64,000 bases of DNA from Microbacterium dextranolyticum (GCF_016907295.1 NZ_JAFBBR010000001.1:992001-1056000); one strand, 5' to 3'; positions 19,576-29,460 are shown, counted from the stretch's first letter. A program made the numbers and translations. Notes: generated from the sequence alone by a model not told the origin.

Positions 19576-20621
19576 GCGCCGAAGGATCGTCCCCGGTGCA
19601 CGCCCTGCTGCCGACCACGACCGTCGGCAGCCTGCCGAAGCCGTCGTGGCTCGCGCAGCCCGAAGTGCTCTGGTCGCCGTGGAGCCTGCAGGGCGACACC
19701 CTGATCGAGGGAAAGCAGGACGCCCTTCGTATCGCCGTGCACGAGCAGACCCGCCGCGGCATCGACATCCTCAGCGACGGCGAGCAGACCCGCCAGCACT
19801 TCGTCACGACGTTCATCGAGAACCTGAGCGGCGTCGACTTCGACAAGCGCGAGACCGTCCGCATCCGCAACCGTTACGACGCGAGCGTGCCGACGGTCGT
19901 CGGCGAGGTGCGCCGGGAGCGTCCGGTGTTCGTCGACGACGCGACCTTCCTGCGTGCGAGCACGGATCGTCCGATCAAATGGGCCCTTCCCGGCCCGATG
20001 ACGATGGTCGACACGCTCTACGATTCGCACTACAAGAGCCGCGAGAAGCTCGCGTGGGAGTTCGCGGGCATCCTCAACGAAGAGGCGAAGGCCCTCGAGG
20101 CCGCGGGCGTCGACATCATCCAGTTCGACGAGCCCTCGTTCAACGTCTTCTTCGACGAGGTCAAGGACTGGGGTGTCGCGGCCCTCGAGCGGGCTGCGGA
20201 GGGCCTGCGTGCCCAGACCGCCGTGCACATCTGCTACGGCTACGGAATCACCGCGAACACCGACTGGAAGGCGACACTCGGGTCGCAGTGGCGACAGTAC
20301 GAGGAGTCGTTCCCGCTCCTGCAGCGCTCGTCCGTCGACATCGTGTCGTTGGAGTGCCAGAACTCGCACGTCCCGATGGACCTCATCGAGCTCATCCGCG
20401 GCAAGAAGGTCATGCTCGGGGCCATCGATGTGGCCAACGAGACGGTCGAGACGCCGGAGGAGGTCGCCGACACCTTGCGCCGCGCGCTCGCCTTCGTCGA
20501 CGCCGACAAGCTCATCCCGAGCACCAACTGCGGCATGGCGCCGTTCCCTCGCGGCGTCGCTCTGCAGAAGCTGAGCGCGTTGAGCGCGGGGGCGGCGATC
20601 CTCCGCGACGAGCTCGGCTGA
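19572..20621 (+). CDS. mesD: MesD, folate-independent core methionine synthase
   Basis: A 349-residue MetE C-terminal-like barrel that methylates homocysteine. The zinc ligands are visible as His219 and Cys221 (VHICYGYG) and Cys320 (STNCGMAPFPR). The long N-terminal folate-binding half of canonical MetE (total about 750 residues) is missing, and the DUF1852 gene just upstream marks it as the MesD family. ATG 19572 overlaps the mesX stop. The natural methyl donor of MesD is, to my knowledge, unknown. Confidence 0.88.
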   Translation: MSAEGSSPVHALLPTTTVGSLPKPSWLAQPEVLWSPWSLQGDTLIEGKQDALRIAVHEQTRRGIDILSDGEQTRQHFVTTFIENLSGVDFDKRETVRIRNRYDASVPTVVGEVRRERPVFVDDATFLRASTDRPIKWALPGPMTMVDTLYDSHYKSREKLAWEFAGILNEEAKALEAAGVDIIQFDEPSFNVFFDEVKDWGVAALERAAEGLRAQTAVHICYGYGITANTDWKATLGSQWRQYEESFPLLQRSSVDIVSLECQNSHVPMDLIELIRGKKVMLGAIDVANETVETPEEVADTLRRALAFVDADKLIPSTNCGMAPFPRGVALQKLSALSAGAAILRDELG

Positions 20622-20633
20622 TCGCCACACACA

Positions 20634-20677
20634 CGGCGCGCCCTCGTCCCGACGAGCAGATCGGGGAGGGCGCGCCG
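20634..20677. terminator. Bidirectional terminator between mesD and the S9 peptidase
   Basis: CGGCGCGCCCTC and GAGGGCGCGCCG form a perfect 12-bp stem with a 20-nt loop in the 60-bp gap between convergent genes. Confidence 0.75.
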
Positions 20678-20681
20678 TCGT

Positions 20682-22592
20682 TCAGTCCAGGGGCAGCGGC
20701 GGGATGCCCGGAGTGTCGAAACCGAACACGGCGCCGAGGAAGGCGACCTCTTTCTCGAGTGCGTCGACGATCGACTCGGCGCGGCGGAATCCGTGCCCTT
20801 CGCCGTCGTACAGCACGTAGGCGTGGGGCACGTGCCGCGTGGCGAGGGCATCGCGGATCGCTTCGGCCTGCGCGGGCGGCACGACGGCGTCGTCACTGCC
20901 CTGCAGGATGAGCATCGGGGCGCGCAGGCGGTCCGGATGGCTGAGCGGCGAGCGTTCGACGTAGAGCGCCTCGGCATCGGGCAGGGGCCCGATGAGCCCG
21001 TCGAGGTAGTGGGCCTCGAAATCGTGCGTGTCCTCCGCCAGCGCGCGTGCGTCACCGACGCCGTAGCGTGAGATGCCCGCGCGGAAGACGTCGGTGCGCA
21101 CGAGCGCACCGAGCACCGTCCAGCCCCCGGCCGAGCCGCCTTCGATCGCCAGACGGTCCTCATCGGCTCGTCCGGCGGAGGCGAGACCCGATGCGGCAGC
21201 GGCGACGTCGTCGACGTCCACGATGCCCCACTGCCCGTCGAGGCGCTCGCGGTAGGCGCGCCCGTATCCGGTGGATCCGCCGTAGTTCACATCGAGGACT
21301 CCGATTCCGCGGCTCGTGAAGAACGCCGTCTTCGCATCGGCGATGCCGCCGACGTGCGCCGTGGGCCCGCCGTGGACGAAGACGACGTAGGGCGGCAGCT
21401 CGCCCTCGGGCGCGCGGACGTCGGGATGGGTCGGAGCGAAGTCATAGGCGTGCACCTCGCCGTGCGGTCCCGCGAAGGTCACCGGCCTTCCCACGGGCAT
21501 CCAGTCGGCCTCCGGGGAGTCCGCACCGGCGACCCGGGCGACCTCGCCGTCGGCGGTCACGAGCCAGATGCCGGTGCCCTGCCGTCCCGCGCCGGAGACG
21601 AGGACGGCGCCGGGGCGGGCGTCGTCGATCGCGAGGCGCGACGACGCCGGCAGAGCGACCTGCGTGACCGTGCCGTCGGAGTCGACGATCACGAGAGCGT
21701 CGGTGCCGTTCGTGCGAATCGCGGCGAGGCGTCCTTCTCCGAGCAGGCCGTACCAGCGCTGCCCGAGCACCCACAGCCCGCCACCGGTGTCGGCGTCCGC
21801 CGGCGCGAGCGGGTGCAGCGTCGCCGATGGCCCGTCGTCGGCGCCGACCTCGACCGACCAGAGGTTCCATCGGCCTGTCGGCTCATCGATGACGACGAGC
21901 TCATCGTCCGTGCGCCACGTCGGCTGCAGGGCCGATGTCTCGCCGGAGGTGACGGCACGCGCGTCCGCGACGCGTCCGTTCTCGATCACGCCGACCCGGA
22001 CCTCGGTGCGCTCCCACGGCATGTGCGGATGGTCCCACGCGACCCACGCGAGCCGCGTGCCGTCCGGGGAGAGGTCCGGCTGGGCGACGAAGTCGCTCCC
22101 CGAGACCAGTTCGGTCACCCGTGGCTCGGGGCCCTCGATCGCGATGCGCACGATCGCGCGATGGGGGATGCCGTCGGTGCCCCGCTCGAGGACGGCGAGC
22201 AGGGCACCGTGCCGCCGGCGCAGGCCGCCGTAGCGCGCCGCCGGATCCTCGGGCGTGAGTGCGCGGGGGACTCCGTCGGGGCCGAGGGCCCACACCCGCT
22301 GATCGGTCTTCTCGACGAACAGCAGGATGCCCGTCTCGGTCGCCGTCCACGCGCCGCCGCCGTACTCGTGCACCCGCGACCGTGCGCTCCACGGCGACGG
22401 CAGCACGGTGTCGACGGTGCCCGCGGCGGTGCGGCGGCGAACCGTCGTGCGGCCGCCCTCGGCGGGCAACGACTCGCCCCACCAGATCTCGTCGCCCACG
22501 AATGCCGCGCCCTCGAATCGGGGGGCGGCGGACGAGGCCCACTGCGCCGACAGCGGGGACGGCCAAGAACCGAAGGGATGCACCGAGACCAT
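20682..22592 (-). CDS. S9-family (prolyl oligopeptidase type) serine peptidase
   Basis: A 636-residue dipeptidyl-peptidase/acylaminoacyl-peptidase-like enzyme. About 370 residues of beta-propeller repeats precede an alpha/beta hydrolase domain. The nucleophile is Ser487 in GGSAGG, His600 lies in GEGHGFR, and the acid is in the GSDDAVVPP segment near 570. No signal peptide is seen, so it is probably cytoplasmic. ATG 22592 is preferred over the adjacent GTG because TAGCGT lies 6 nt upstream of it. Confidence 0.92.
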   Translation of the reverse strand: MVSVHPFGSWPSPLSAQWASSAAPRFEGAAFVGDEIWWGESLPAEGGRTTVRRRTAAGTVDTVLPSPWSARSRVHEYGGGAWTATETGILLFVEKTDQRVWALGPDGVPRALTPEDPAARYGGLRRRHGALLAVLERGTDGIPHRAIVRIAIEGPEPRVTELVSGSDFVAQPDLSPDGTRLAWVAWDHPHMPWERTEVRVGVIENGRVADARAVTSGETSALQPTWRTDDELVVIDEPTGRWNLWSVEVGADDGPSATLHPLAPADADTGGGLWVLGQRWYGLLGEGRLAAIRTNGTDALVIVDSDGTVTQVALPASSRLAIDDARPGAVLVSGAGRQGTGIWLVTADGEVARVAGADSPEADWMPVGRPVTFAGPHGEVHAYDFAPTHPDVRAPEGELPPYVVFVHGGPTAHVGGIADAKTAFFTSRGIGVLDVNYGGSTGYGRAYRERLDGQWGIVDVDDVAAAASGLASAGRADEDRLAIEGGSAGGWTVLGALVRTDVFRAGISRYGVGDARALAEDTHDFEAHYLDGLIGPLPDAEALYVERSPLSHPDRLRAPMLILQGSDDAVVPPAQAEAIRDALATRHVPHAYVLYDGEGHGFRRAESIVDALEKEVAFLGAVFGFDTPGIPPLPLD

Positions 22593-22598
22593 CACTCC

Positions 22599-22604
22599 AC
22601 GCTA
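22599..22604 (-). promoter_or_regulatory. -10 box of the S9 peptidase gene, leaderless
   Basis: TAGCGT on the reverse strand ends 6 nt before the ATG at 22592. Confidence 0.45.
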
Positions 22605-22694
22605 TCCGTCGACGGCGCGTGTTCATCGCCTTTCGTGTCTGTCGCCATCCGATGCCCCGATCTCTCGGGTGCCCGGATGCCCCCTGCCTGGCCC

Positions 22695-24002
22695 TCAGCC
22701 CCGCTCGGTCGCGGAGTCGTCGCCGCGCTCGTCGGGGCGACGCTGCAAAAGTGCACTGAGCCACCAGGTGATCAGGAGCACGGCGAAGACCCCCGCCGCG
22801 TCGCCGAGGGTGAGCGGGCGCAGCAGAGCGAGCCAGACGATGGCGAGCACGAGAAGCATCACGCCGATCGCCGTCGGATGCCGGAAAAGCCAGGCGCCGA
22901 ACGCTCCGGTGTCCAGACCCCGCAGCGCGAGTGCGCGCCGAGCCTCCGCGTTCAGCGCACCGAGGCTCATCCGCAATCGTGACGGTGTGCGCCCGCCGCT
23001 GCGCGACCACGCCAGCGCGGCCACGACGGCGCCGACGAACGCCGTGACGACGGCGGTGCGCGAGAGCGCCTCGGAGAGCAGCCCGTAGACGGCGCCGAGG
23101 CCGGCGGGGGAGAGGCCGGATCCGGACGCGGCGGTCGAGACGGCGGCCGAGCCGATCGCGATGCCGGCGACGAGCACGATTCCGCCCACCAGAAGCGCGA
23201 CGCCGGCTCCGAGCAGCGCGGTCGTGCGCCGTCGTGCGAGCAGCACGCCGAGGACGAAGAGGCCGATCGTCGGGAACGGCAGCCACCACCCCGCGGCGAC
23301 GACGAGGCCGTACCCCGAGCGCAGCAGCTGCAGGGACTGGCCGTCGCCGAGGACGATGACGTGATCGACCTGGGGGATGAGTCGCGCCACGCGGGCATCC
23401 CGGGCCTGCAGGCCCTGCCGCACCTGCGAGACGATCTCGCCCATCTGGATGCCGACACCGTCTTCGGTGCGGACGACGAGGCCGCCGCCATCGGAGGTCG
23501 CCGCCGTGACCAGCGCGCGATGGGTCGTGCGAAGCGTCGTCGCCCAGATCTCCGAGAACCGATCCGAGTCCACGACATCGGTGATCCCGCGCCGGACGAT
23601 CCCCTCGAGCCCCGCGGCGGCGGGCTCTTTCAGAAGGTCGAGCGCCGACACGGCGCTCGCCGGCAGCCCGAGCGACGCCACCGCGTCGATGACGTCCGAT
23701 GTGAGCGCGCCGAAGTCGGTCTGGGTGGTGATCGCGCGCATGGTCTCGTCGACGATCATCTGCCGAACGTCCGCGTCGGACGACAGGGGCGCGAGGGTCG
23801 CCACGAAGGCATCCTCATCGACCAGCTGCGCTCGCGCCCAGGCGCCGACGATCGACACCGGGACCAGGATCGCCGCGACGATCAGGCAGATCGCCGAAAG
23901 CCACGCGCGCCATGCGCCCACTCGCCGACGTACGGAAGGCGCGTCGCGTGGATCGGGCGCCGCGCGGTGTGCGTGCGGGCGACGCGGAGTGCGGGCAGTC
24001 AC
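22695..24002 (-). CDS. Multipass membrane protein of unknown function
   Basis: A 435-residue protein with a basic, Pro-rich N-terminus, one membrane segment at about residues 33-55, then about 160 mostly hydrophilic residues that should lie outside the membrane, then a cluster of four to five segments (about 240-330 and 380-425). No family motif was recognised. It follows lexA on the same strand with a 33-bp gap but has its own -10 candidate, CACAAT at 24009-24014, 6 nt before the GTG start. Confidence 0.7.
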   Translation of the reverse strand: MTARTPRRPHAHRAAPDPRDAPSVRRRVGAWRAWLSAICLIVAAILVPVSIVGAWARAQLVDEDAFVATLAPLSSDADVRQMIVDETMRAITTQTDFGALTSDVIDAVASLGLPASAVSALDLLKEPAAAGLEGIVRRGITDVVDSDRFSEIWATTLRTTHRALVTAATSDGGGLVVRTEDGVGIQMGEIVSQVRQGLQARDARVARLIPQVDHVIVLGDGQSLQLLRSGYGLVVAAGWWLPFPTIGLFVLGVLLARRRTTALLGAGVALLVGGIVLVAGIAIGSAAVSTAASGSGLSPAGLGAVYGLLSEALSRTAVVTAFVGAVVAALAWSRSGGRTPSRLRMSLGALNAEARRALALRGLDTGAFGAWLFRHPTAIGVMLLVLAIVWLALLRPLTLGDAAGVFAVLLITWWLSALLQRRPDERGDDSATERG

Positions 24003-24035
24003 ACCGACATTGTGTCGGACGGGCGCGGACAGCGC

Positions 24036-24698
24036 TCAGACGGCGCGCAGCACCGCCACCACCTTGCCCAGAACGACCGCCTCGTCGCCGAGGATCGGCT
24101 CGAACGCGCTGTTGCGCGGCAGCAGCCAGGTGTGGCCGTCGCGCTGACGGAACGTCTTCACCGTCGCCTCCCCGTCGAGCATCGCGGCGACGATCTCACC
24201 GTTGTCGGCGGTCGCCTGCGAGCGCACGACCACCCAGTCGCCGTCGCAGATGGCGGCGTCGATCATCGATTCCCCGCTCACCTTGAGCATGAACAGGTCT
24301 CCCTTGCCCACGAGCTGGCGGGGGAGCGGGAAGATCTCCTCGACCTGCTGGTCGGCGGTGATGGGAACGCCCGCCGCGATACGGCCGACCAGCGGCACGA
24401 GTGCCGCATCGCCGAGGGCCGGCGACAGGTCGGCCGGGTTCTCGGTCGCCGCGCCGGGCAGATCGATCAGGACCTCCATGGCGCGCGTCTTGCCGGCGTC
24501 GCGTCGCAGGTAGCCGCTCAGCTCGAGCTGGTTCAGCTGGTGCGTGACGCTGGAGAGCGACTTCAGCCCCACCGCGTCGCCGATCTCGCGCATGCTCGGC
24601 GGGTAGCCGTGCCGTGAGATCGACTGCTGGATCACGTCGAGGATCGCCAGCTGCTTCTCGCTCAGGCTCTTGCGCCGGCGTGTCTGCGGCTTCTCCAT
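24036..24698 (-). CDS. lexA: SOS repressor LexA
   Basis: Represses SOS genes until RecA-stimulated self-cleavage. The N-terminal winged helix-turn-helix ([19 protein letters not shown], about residues 27-46) binds the SOS box. The cleavage site Ala109-Gly110 lies in IAAGVP. The catalytic dyad is Ser144 (SGESM) and Lys181 (TVKTF). 220 residues. ATG 24698 has the SD GAGGAGA upstream. It diverges from a LysM gene whose promoter carries a LexA-box-like palindrome. Confidence 0.97.
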   Translation of the reverse strand: MEKPQTRRRKSLSEKQLAILDVIQQSISRHGYPPSMREIGDAVGLKSLSSVTHQLNQLELSGYLRRDAGKTRAMEVLIDLPGAATENPADLSPALGDAALVPLVGRIAAGVPITADQQVEEIFPLPRQLVGKGDLFMLKVSGESMIDAAICDGDWVVVRSQATADNGEIVAAMLDGEATVKTFRQRDGHTWLLPRNSAFEPILGDEAVVLGKVVAVLRAV

Positions 24699-24729
24699 GG
24701 CGTTCTCCTCACGGATCGTCCGCCTCCGA

Positions 24730-24745
24730 TGGATCTCTTCTTCGA
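24730..24745 (-). promoter_or_regulatory. Weak LexA-box candidate in the lexA leader
   Basis: TCGAAGAAGAGATCCA (reverse strand) matches the LexA consensus at 9 of 12 positions and lies 32 nt before lexA. It could serve autoregulation but is less symmetric than the box at 24874. Confidence 0.35.
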
Positions 24746-24857
24746 ATGTCGGAGGTCGGTGATGTGCTGTCGTCATCGAAACCGTATCCGGTCGGAACGG
24801 CGTCGGATGCCAGGCGTCCGCGTGTCGCTTTCGATTCGCCTCCGAGTTCGAGATCGC

Positions 24858-24889
24858 TTGACAGTCCGATACATCGAAGATATCTTCGG
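24858..24889 (+). promoter_or_regulatory. Promoter of the LysM gene with overlapping LexA box
   Basis: TTGACA (24858-24863), a 17-nt spacer and TATCTT (24881-24886) form a near-ideal promoter. The nearly perfect palindrome TCGAAGATATCTTCGG (24874-24889, 9 of 12 consensus positions) covers the -10 box, which predicts direct repression by LexA. Confidence 0.68.
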
Positions 24890-24973
24890 AACAGAACTTC
24901 TGACCTGATCCTCGCGTCGCGAGGTTCGGGCACGAAGATCCCGACATCCGAGGCACCGCCCTGAGGAGGGACC

Positions 24974-25348
24974 ATGACCACCATCGACATGTCCGCACAC
25001 CCCGCTCTGGCCACCCGCGTGCCCGCCACGCGGCTGCGTCTCACGACGCGCGGTCGTCGTGTCGTGGCGATGCTCGTCTCGGTCCCCGCCGCGATCGCTC
25101 TGAGCGTCGTGATCCTCTCCAGTGGCGGGGCGCTCGCGTCGAACGAGAACGGCGCACCTGCCGGTACGTTCTCCCACGTGACGGTCATGCCCGGCGACAC
25201 GCTGTGGTCGATCGCGCAGGACGTCGCGCCGGGCGTCGACCCGCGCGACGTCGTGGACGAGATCGTGCGTCTGAACGCGTTGCCGTCCGGAGCCATCGAG
25301 GCCGGCGAGAGCATCGCCATCCCGCAGCAGTACGCTCCGGCGCGCTGA
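24974..25348 (+). CDS. SOS-linked LysM membrane protein, division suppressor type
   Basis: A 124-residue protein with a basic N-terminal tail, one membrane segment at about residues 29-52 and an extracytoplasmic LysM domain at about 66-118 ([14 protein letters not shown] ... [15 protein letters not shown]), which binds peptidoglycan. Its position and layout equal Rv2719c of M. tuberculosis, DivS of Corynebacterium and, functionally, YneA of Bacillus, all encoded beside lexA and slowing division after DNA damage. Strong SD GAGGAGGGA. The exact activity (inhibitor or wall hydrolase) is inferred. Confidence 0.82.
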   Translation: MTTIDMSAHPALATRVPATRLRLTTRGRRVVAMLVSVPAAIALSVVILSSGGALASNENGAPAGTFSHVTVMPGDTLWSIAQDVAPGVDPRDVVDEIVRLNALPSGAIEAGESIAIPQQYAPAR

Positions 25349-25401
25349 CGCGGCGGTACGCCGGCGTGTCACCCGAAGCATCCGGCCCGCCGACACCGCT
25401 C

Positions 25402-25407
25402 TACGAT
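25402..25407 (+). promoter_or_regulatory. -10 box of hisC, leaderless
   Basis: TACGAT ends 6 nt before the GTG at 25414, which fixes the start well downstream of the longer open frame. Confidence 0.5.
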
Positions 25408-25413
25408 GGGGCT

Positions 25414-26508
25414 GTGAGTGCGAGTCTGGATGACCTCCCCCTGAGACCCGATCTGCGCGGCCTGAAGCCCTACGGCGCACCCCAGGCCCCGCTGCCGGTG
25501 GCCCTCAACGTCAACGAGAACACCCACCCCGTCCCCGAAGACGTCGCAGACGACATCGTGGATGCGATCGCACGGGCCGTGCGCGAGGTGAACCGCTATC
25601 CCGACCGTGAGTTCACCGTGTTGCGCGAGGGATTCGCGGACTACCTGGGGCACGGGCTCGCCGCTGACCAGATCTGGGCGGCCAACGGCTCGAACGAAGT
25701 CCTGCAGCACCTGCTGCAGGCCTTCGGAGGGCCGGGGCGGACCGCTTTCGGCTTCGCGCCGACCTATTCGATGTACCCTCTGCTGACCCGGGCGACGGGG
25801 GCGGAGTACATCGCCGGCACGCGCGGCGTCGACTACACGCTCGACGCCGACGACGCGCGCCGTCAGATCGAGCAGGCGGATCCCGATCTCGTCTTCCTCT
25901 GCGCGCCGAACAATCCCACCGGCACGCCCTTGGGCCTCGACGTGATCGAGGCCGTGTACGAGGCGACCGATGGCATCGTGATCGTCGACGAGGCCTACCA
26001 GGAATTCGCGCCCCACGACTCCCGGTCCGCCCTGACCCTGCTCCCCGGTCGCGAGCGGCTCGTCGTGTCACGCACCATGAGCAAGGCGTTCGCGTTCGCG
26101 GGCGCCCGCGTCGGCTACCTCGCCGCCGATCCCGCCGTGATCGACGCGCTGCATCTCGTGCGGCTCCCGTATCACCTCAGCGGTCTCACGCAGGCGGCGG
26201 CGATCGCCGCCCTGCGGCATGCGCCGGCGATGCTCGCGACGGTCGACGAGATCGTCGCCCAGCGCGACCGCATCTCCGTCACGCTCGACGCGCTCGGCTA
26301 CGAGCCGTTCGAGAGCTGGACGAACTTCGTGCTGTTCGCCGGGGTGGATGACCCCGCAGCGACGTGGCAGGCGCTCTACGACCAAGGTGTGCTGATCCGC
26401 GACGTCGGGCTGCCGCGTAGTCTGCGCGTCACGGCGGGCACCGAGGCCGAGTCGACCGCGTTCCTCGACGCGCTCGCCTCACTCGGGCCGGGCGGTGCGC
26501 ACACCTGA
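25414..26508 (+). CDS. hisC: Histidinol-phosphate aminotransferase
   Basis: PLP enzyme that makes histidinol phosphate from imidazole acetol-phosphate. The cofactor lysine is Lys224 in TMSKAFAFAGAR. NENTHPVPEDV near residue 30 and CAPNNPTGTP near 155 are class I/II aminotransferase hallmarks. 364 residues from the GTG at 25414. The his genes here are not in one overlapping unit: 86 bp separate hisC from hisB, which has its own -10 box. Confidence 0.93.
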   Translation: MSASLDDLPLRPDLRGLKPYGAPQAPLPVALNVNENTHPVPEDVADDIVDAIARAVREVNRYPDREFTVLREGFADYLGHGLAADQIWAANGSNEVLQHLLQAFGGPGRTAFGFAPTYSMYPLLTRATGAEYIAGTRGVDYTLDADDARRQIEQADPDLVFLCAPNNPTGTPLGLDVIEAVYEATDGIVIVDEAYQEFAPHDSRSALTLLPGRERLVVSRTMSKAFAFAGARVGYLAADPAVIDALHLVRLPYHLSGLTQAAAIAALRHAPAMLATVDEIVAQRDRISVTLDALGYEPFESWTNFVLFAGVDDPAATWQALYDQGVLIRDVGLPRSLRVTAGTEAESTAFLDALASLGPGGAHT

Positions 26509-26582
26509 CCGCGGCCGATTCGCGCGCGCGTCGGCGGTGGGAGCAGCCCCGCGCGACACCACGGGGCATCCGTTCGCCTCGC

Positions 26583-26588
26583 TAGACT
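26583..26588 (+). promoter_or_regulatory. -10 box of hisB, leaderless
   Basis: TAGACT ends 6 nt before the hisB ATG; no SD. Confidence 0.55.
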
Positions 26589-26594
26589 CAGGGC

Positions 26595-27206
26595 ATGACC
26601 GACACCGCCCCCCGCACGGCCTCGATCCGCCGTGCGACGAGTGAGTCGACGGTCGAGCTCGAGCTCGACCTCGATGGCACCGGCCAGAGCCGCATCGACA
26701 CGTCAGTGCCCTTCTTCGACCACCTGCTGACCGCGTTCGCGAAGCACTCGCTGACCGATCTCACGGTGCGTGCGTCAGGCGACACGCCGATCGACGCCCA
26801 CCACACCGTGGAGGACGTCGCGATCGTCCTGGGCCAGGCGATCCGTCAGGCCCTCGGCGACAAGTCCGGGATCTCGCGCTACGGCGATGCCCTGGTGCCC
26901 CTCGACGAGGCGCTCGCTCAGGCCGTCGTCGACATCAGCGGCCGGCCGTACCTCGTGCACTCCGGCGAGCCGGCAGGCTACGAGTTCCACCTCATCGGTG
27001 GTCATTTCACGGGGTCGCTCGTGCGCCACACCTTCGAGGCGATCGCCTTCAACGCGGGGCTGACGGTGCACGTGACCGTTCTCGGCGGACGTGATCCTCA
27101 CCACATCGCCGAGGCGGAGTACAAGGCGTTCGCCCGCGCGTTCCGCCAAGCGAAGGCGCTCGATCCGCTCGTCACGGGGATCCCCAGCACGAAGGGTGCT
27201 CTGTGA
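26595..27206 (+). CDS. hisB: Imidazoleglycerol-phosphate dehydratase
   Basis: Manganese enzyme of histidine synthesis. The metal-binding motifs are present: [12 protein letters not shown] near residue 37, [10 protein letters not shown] near 66, HLIGGHF near 134 and [16 protein letters not shown] near 164. 203 residues, the monofunctional form without a phosphatase domain. Its stop overlaps the hisH GTG by 4 bases. Confidence 0.97.
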   Translation: MTDTAPRTASIRRATSESTVELELDLDGTGQSRIDTSVPFFDHLLTAFAKHSLTDLTVRASGDTPIDAHHTVEDVAIVLGQAIRQALGDKSGISRYGDALVPLDEALAQAVVDISGRPYLVHSGEPAGYEFHLIGGHFTGSLVRHTFEAIAFNAGLTVHVTVLGGRDPHHIAEAEYKAFARAFRQAKALDPLVTGIPSTKGAL

Positions 27207-27847
27207 CGGCGCCGCTGGTCGCGGTGCTCGACTACGGTTCGGGCAACGTGCACTCGGCGGTGAAGGCCCTGATCGCCGCCGGCGCCGACGCGCGCCTCAC
27301 CGACGACCGTGGTCTCATCCAGGATGCGGCCGGTCTGCTGGTCCCGGGCGTCGGTGCGTTCAGCGCCGTCATGGACGCGCTGCGGGCCAGTCGCGGCGAC
27401 GAGATGATCGAGCGGCGTCTGTCCGGTGGGCTGCCCGTCCTCGGCATCTGCGTGGGCATGCAGGTCATGTTCGAGCTGGGCGTGGAGCGCGGCATCGACA
27501 CCCCGGGGCTCGGCGAGTGGCCTGGCGCCGTGACCGAACTCGACGCGCCCGTCCTGCCGCACATGGGCTGGAACACCGTTCGCCCGGGCGAAGGGTCGGT
27601 GCTCTTCGACGGGATCGCCGATGAGCGTTTCTACTTCGTGCACTCCTACGGCGCCCAGCACTGGACGCTGGAGCCCATGAAGCCGTTCCGTGCGCCGGTG
27701 GTCACGTGGTGCGACTACGGGGCCCCCTTCCTCGCCGCGGTCGAGAACGGCCCGCTGTCGGCGACGCAGTTCCACCCCGAGAAGAGCGGCGCTGCGGGCA
27801 TTCGTCTGCTGCGCAACTGGATCTCGTCGCTGCCGCAGTCCCGGTAG
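27203..27847 (+). CDS. hisH: Imidazole glycerol phosphate synthase, glutaminase subunit
   Basis: Class I glutamine amidotransferase that feeds ammonia to HisF. The nucleophile is Cys83 in GICVGMQ, with the His/Glu pair in the FHPEKSG segment near residue 190. [12 protein letters not shown] forms the oxyanion side. 214 residues. GTG start within the hisB stop. The HisF partner is not in this window, because priA is followed by sseB. Confidence 0.96.
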   Translation: MTAPLVAVLDYGSGNVHSAVKALIAAGADARLTDDRGLIQDAAGLLVPGVGAFSAVMDALRASRGDEMIERRLSGGLPVLGICVGMQVMFELGVERGIDTPGLGEWPGAVTELDAPVLPHMGWNTVRPGEGSVLFDGIADERFYFVHSYGAQHWTLEPMKPFRAPVVTWCDYGAPFLAAVENGPLSATQFHPEKSGAAGIRLLRNWISSLPQSR

Positions 27848-27920
27848 TCTCTTCACGGCTCTCACCGAGCCCCGACACGCCGCGCGCCGCTCGGCCGCGC
27901 CCCACCCCTTCTCTGGAGCC

Positions 27921-28667
27921 ATGAACGATTTCGCGTCGACCCCTGAACTGATCCTGCTTCCCGCTGTCGATGTCGCCGGCGGGAAGGCCGTGCGCCTCAC
28001 GCAGGGCGAAGCCGGCTCGGAGACGAACTACGGCGACCCCGTCGACGCGGCGCTCGCGTGGGCCGAGGACGGCGCCCAGTGGATCCACCTCGTCGACCTC
28101 GACGCGGCCTTCGGCCGTGGCAACAACACGGCGATCATGCGCAAGGTCATCAAGCAGATGCGCGGCGTGCAGGTGGAACTCTCCGGCGGCATCCGCGACG
28201 ACGCGACGCTCGAGGCCGCACTCGATTCGGGGGCTGCCCGCATCAATCTCGGCACGGCGGCGCTGGAGAATCCGGAATGGGCCGCCGACGTCATCGGGCG
28301 CTACGGCGACGCGATCGCCGTCGGCCTCGACGTGCGCGGGACGACGCTGGCTGCCCGCGGCTGGACGCGTGACGGCGGCGACCTGTGGCAGGTGCTCGAC
28401 CGCCTCGAAGACGCCGGCTGCAGCCGGTACGTCGTCACCGACGTCACGAAGGACGGCACGCTGAAGGGCCCGAACATCGAGCTGCTGCGCGAGGTCACGA
28501 CCCGCACGACCCGCCCGGTGGTCGCCTCCGGCGGGATCTCGAACCTCGACGACATCGCGGCGCTGCGCGAGCTGGTGCCGCTCGGCGTCGAGGGTGCCAT
28601 CGTCGGCAAGGCTCTCTATGCGGGCGCGTTCACGCTCGCCGAGGCGCTGGATGTCGCCGCGGGCTGA
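27921..28667 (+). CDS. priA: PriA, bifunctional HisA/TrpF isomerase
   Basis: Beta/alpha-barrel isomerase that in actinobacteria serves both histidine (ProFAR) and tryptophan (PRA) synthesis. Acid/base residues are Asp17 ([10 protein letters not shown]) and Asp174 ([14 protein letters not shown]). Phosphate-binding loops are ELSGGIRDD and [11 protein letters not shown]. 248 residues from ATG 27921 (SD GGAG). Dual function is inferred from phylum and PriA-like loop sequence; the sequence alone cannot exclude plain HisA. Confidence 0.9.
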   Translation: MNDFASTPELILLPAVDVAGGKAVRLTQGEAGSETNYGDPVDAALAWAEDGAQWIHLVDLDAAFGRGNNTAIMRKVIKQMRGVQVELSGGIRDDATLEAALDSGAARINLGTAALENPEWAADVIGRYGDAIAVGLDVRGTTLAARGWTRDGGDLWQVLDRLEDAGCSRYVVTDVTKDGTLKGPNIELLREVTTRTTRPVVASGGISNLDDIAALRELVPLGVEGAIVGKALYAGAFTLAEALDVAAG

Positions 28668-29460
28668 CGATCCGGCCGAGACGCCCGGCTCCGGCGAGGC
28701 GCACGCCTGTGCGCCCGCCGACTCGGCGGGCGTCCCCTGGGGGGGGCGCAGCTTCGAGCCGAATCCCCACGCCGGTGATGACGGCACCGCCGACCCCGGA
28801 CTGCTGGCTGCGCTCTCGGCGTTCCACGCGGGGAGCGGCGACGCCGCGGCGATCGTCGAGGCGTACCGGTCGGCGCGCCTGCTGATCCCGCTGGTCGCCG
28901 AGGCGGGGGACGTGGGCGTCGCTCCGTCCGGTCATCTCGTCGACAAGACGCAGGAGCTGTCGATCGTGACCCTCGCGGCGCCCGATGGCCGCCGCGTCCT
29001 TCCGGTGTTCACCTCGGTGTCGGCGATGGCCGCGTGGGATCCGAAAGCGCGTCCCGTGCCGGCGGACGGCGTCCGCACGGCTTTGTCGGCAGCGGCCGAC
29101 GACACCGAACTCATCGTCGTGGACCCGGGCTCGGAGACCGAGTTCGTTCTGCGACGGCCTGCGGTGTGGGCGCTCGCGCAAGGGCAGCGCTGGGAGAGCG
29201 CGCACCTGTCGCCGGAGGTCTATGCGGGATTGCAGGAGAGCATCGCCGCCGAACTCGGGGTGATCGATCTCTCCGTCGCCGACGGCGACCCGACCGGACG
29301 GCTGCGTGGCCCCGAGCTCGTCGTCCGTCTGCACCTCGTGGACGGACTCGAACAGAGCGCCCTCGACGCGATCCTGCAGCGCCTCGCCGCGCGGTGGGCG
29401 GCCGATGACCGCATCGCGGTGCTGGTCGACTCGCTGACCGTCAAGCTGCTGCGCGCCTGA
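28651..29460 (+). CDS. SseB-family protein
   Basis: A 269-residue protein. After a Pro/Ala-rich N-terminus of about 45 residues, the SseB N-terminal domain spans about residues 50-170 ([20 protein letters not shown]). A second segment with [13 protein letters not shown] and [20 protein letters not shown] completes it. SseB-type proteins have no settled biochemical role. The ATG at 28651 lies within priA (17-bp overlap). The gene usually lies between hisA and infC in this family, as here. Confidence 0.82.
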   Translation: MSPRADDPAETPGSGEAHACAPADSAGVPWGGRSFEPNPHAGDDGTADPGLLAALSAFHAGSGDAAAIVEAYRSARLLIPLVAEAGDVGVAPSGHLVDKTQELSIVTLAAPDGRRVLPVFTSVSAMAAWDPKARPVPADGVRTALSAAADDTELIVVDPGSETEFVLRRPAVWALAQGQRWESAHLSPEVYAGLQESIAAELGVIDLSVADGDPTGRLRGPELVVRLHLVDGLEQSALDAILQRLAARWAADDRIAVLVDSLTVKLLRA

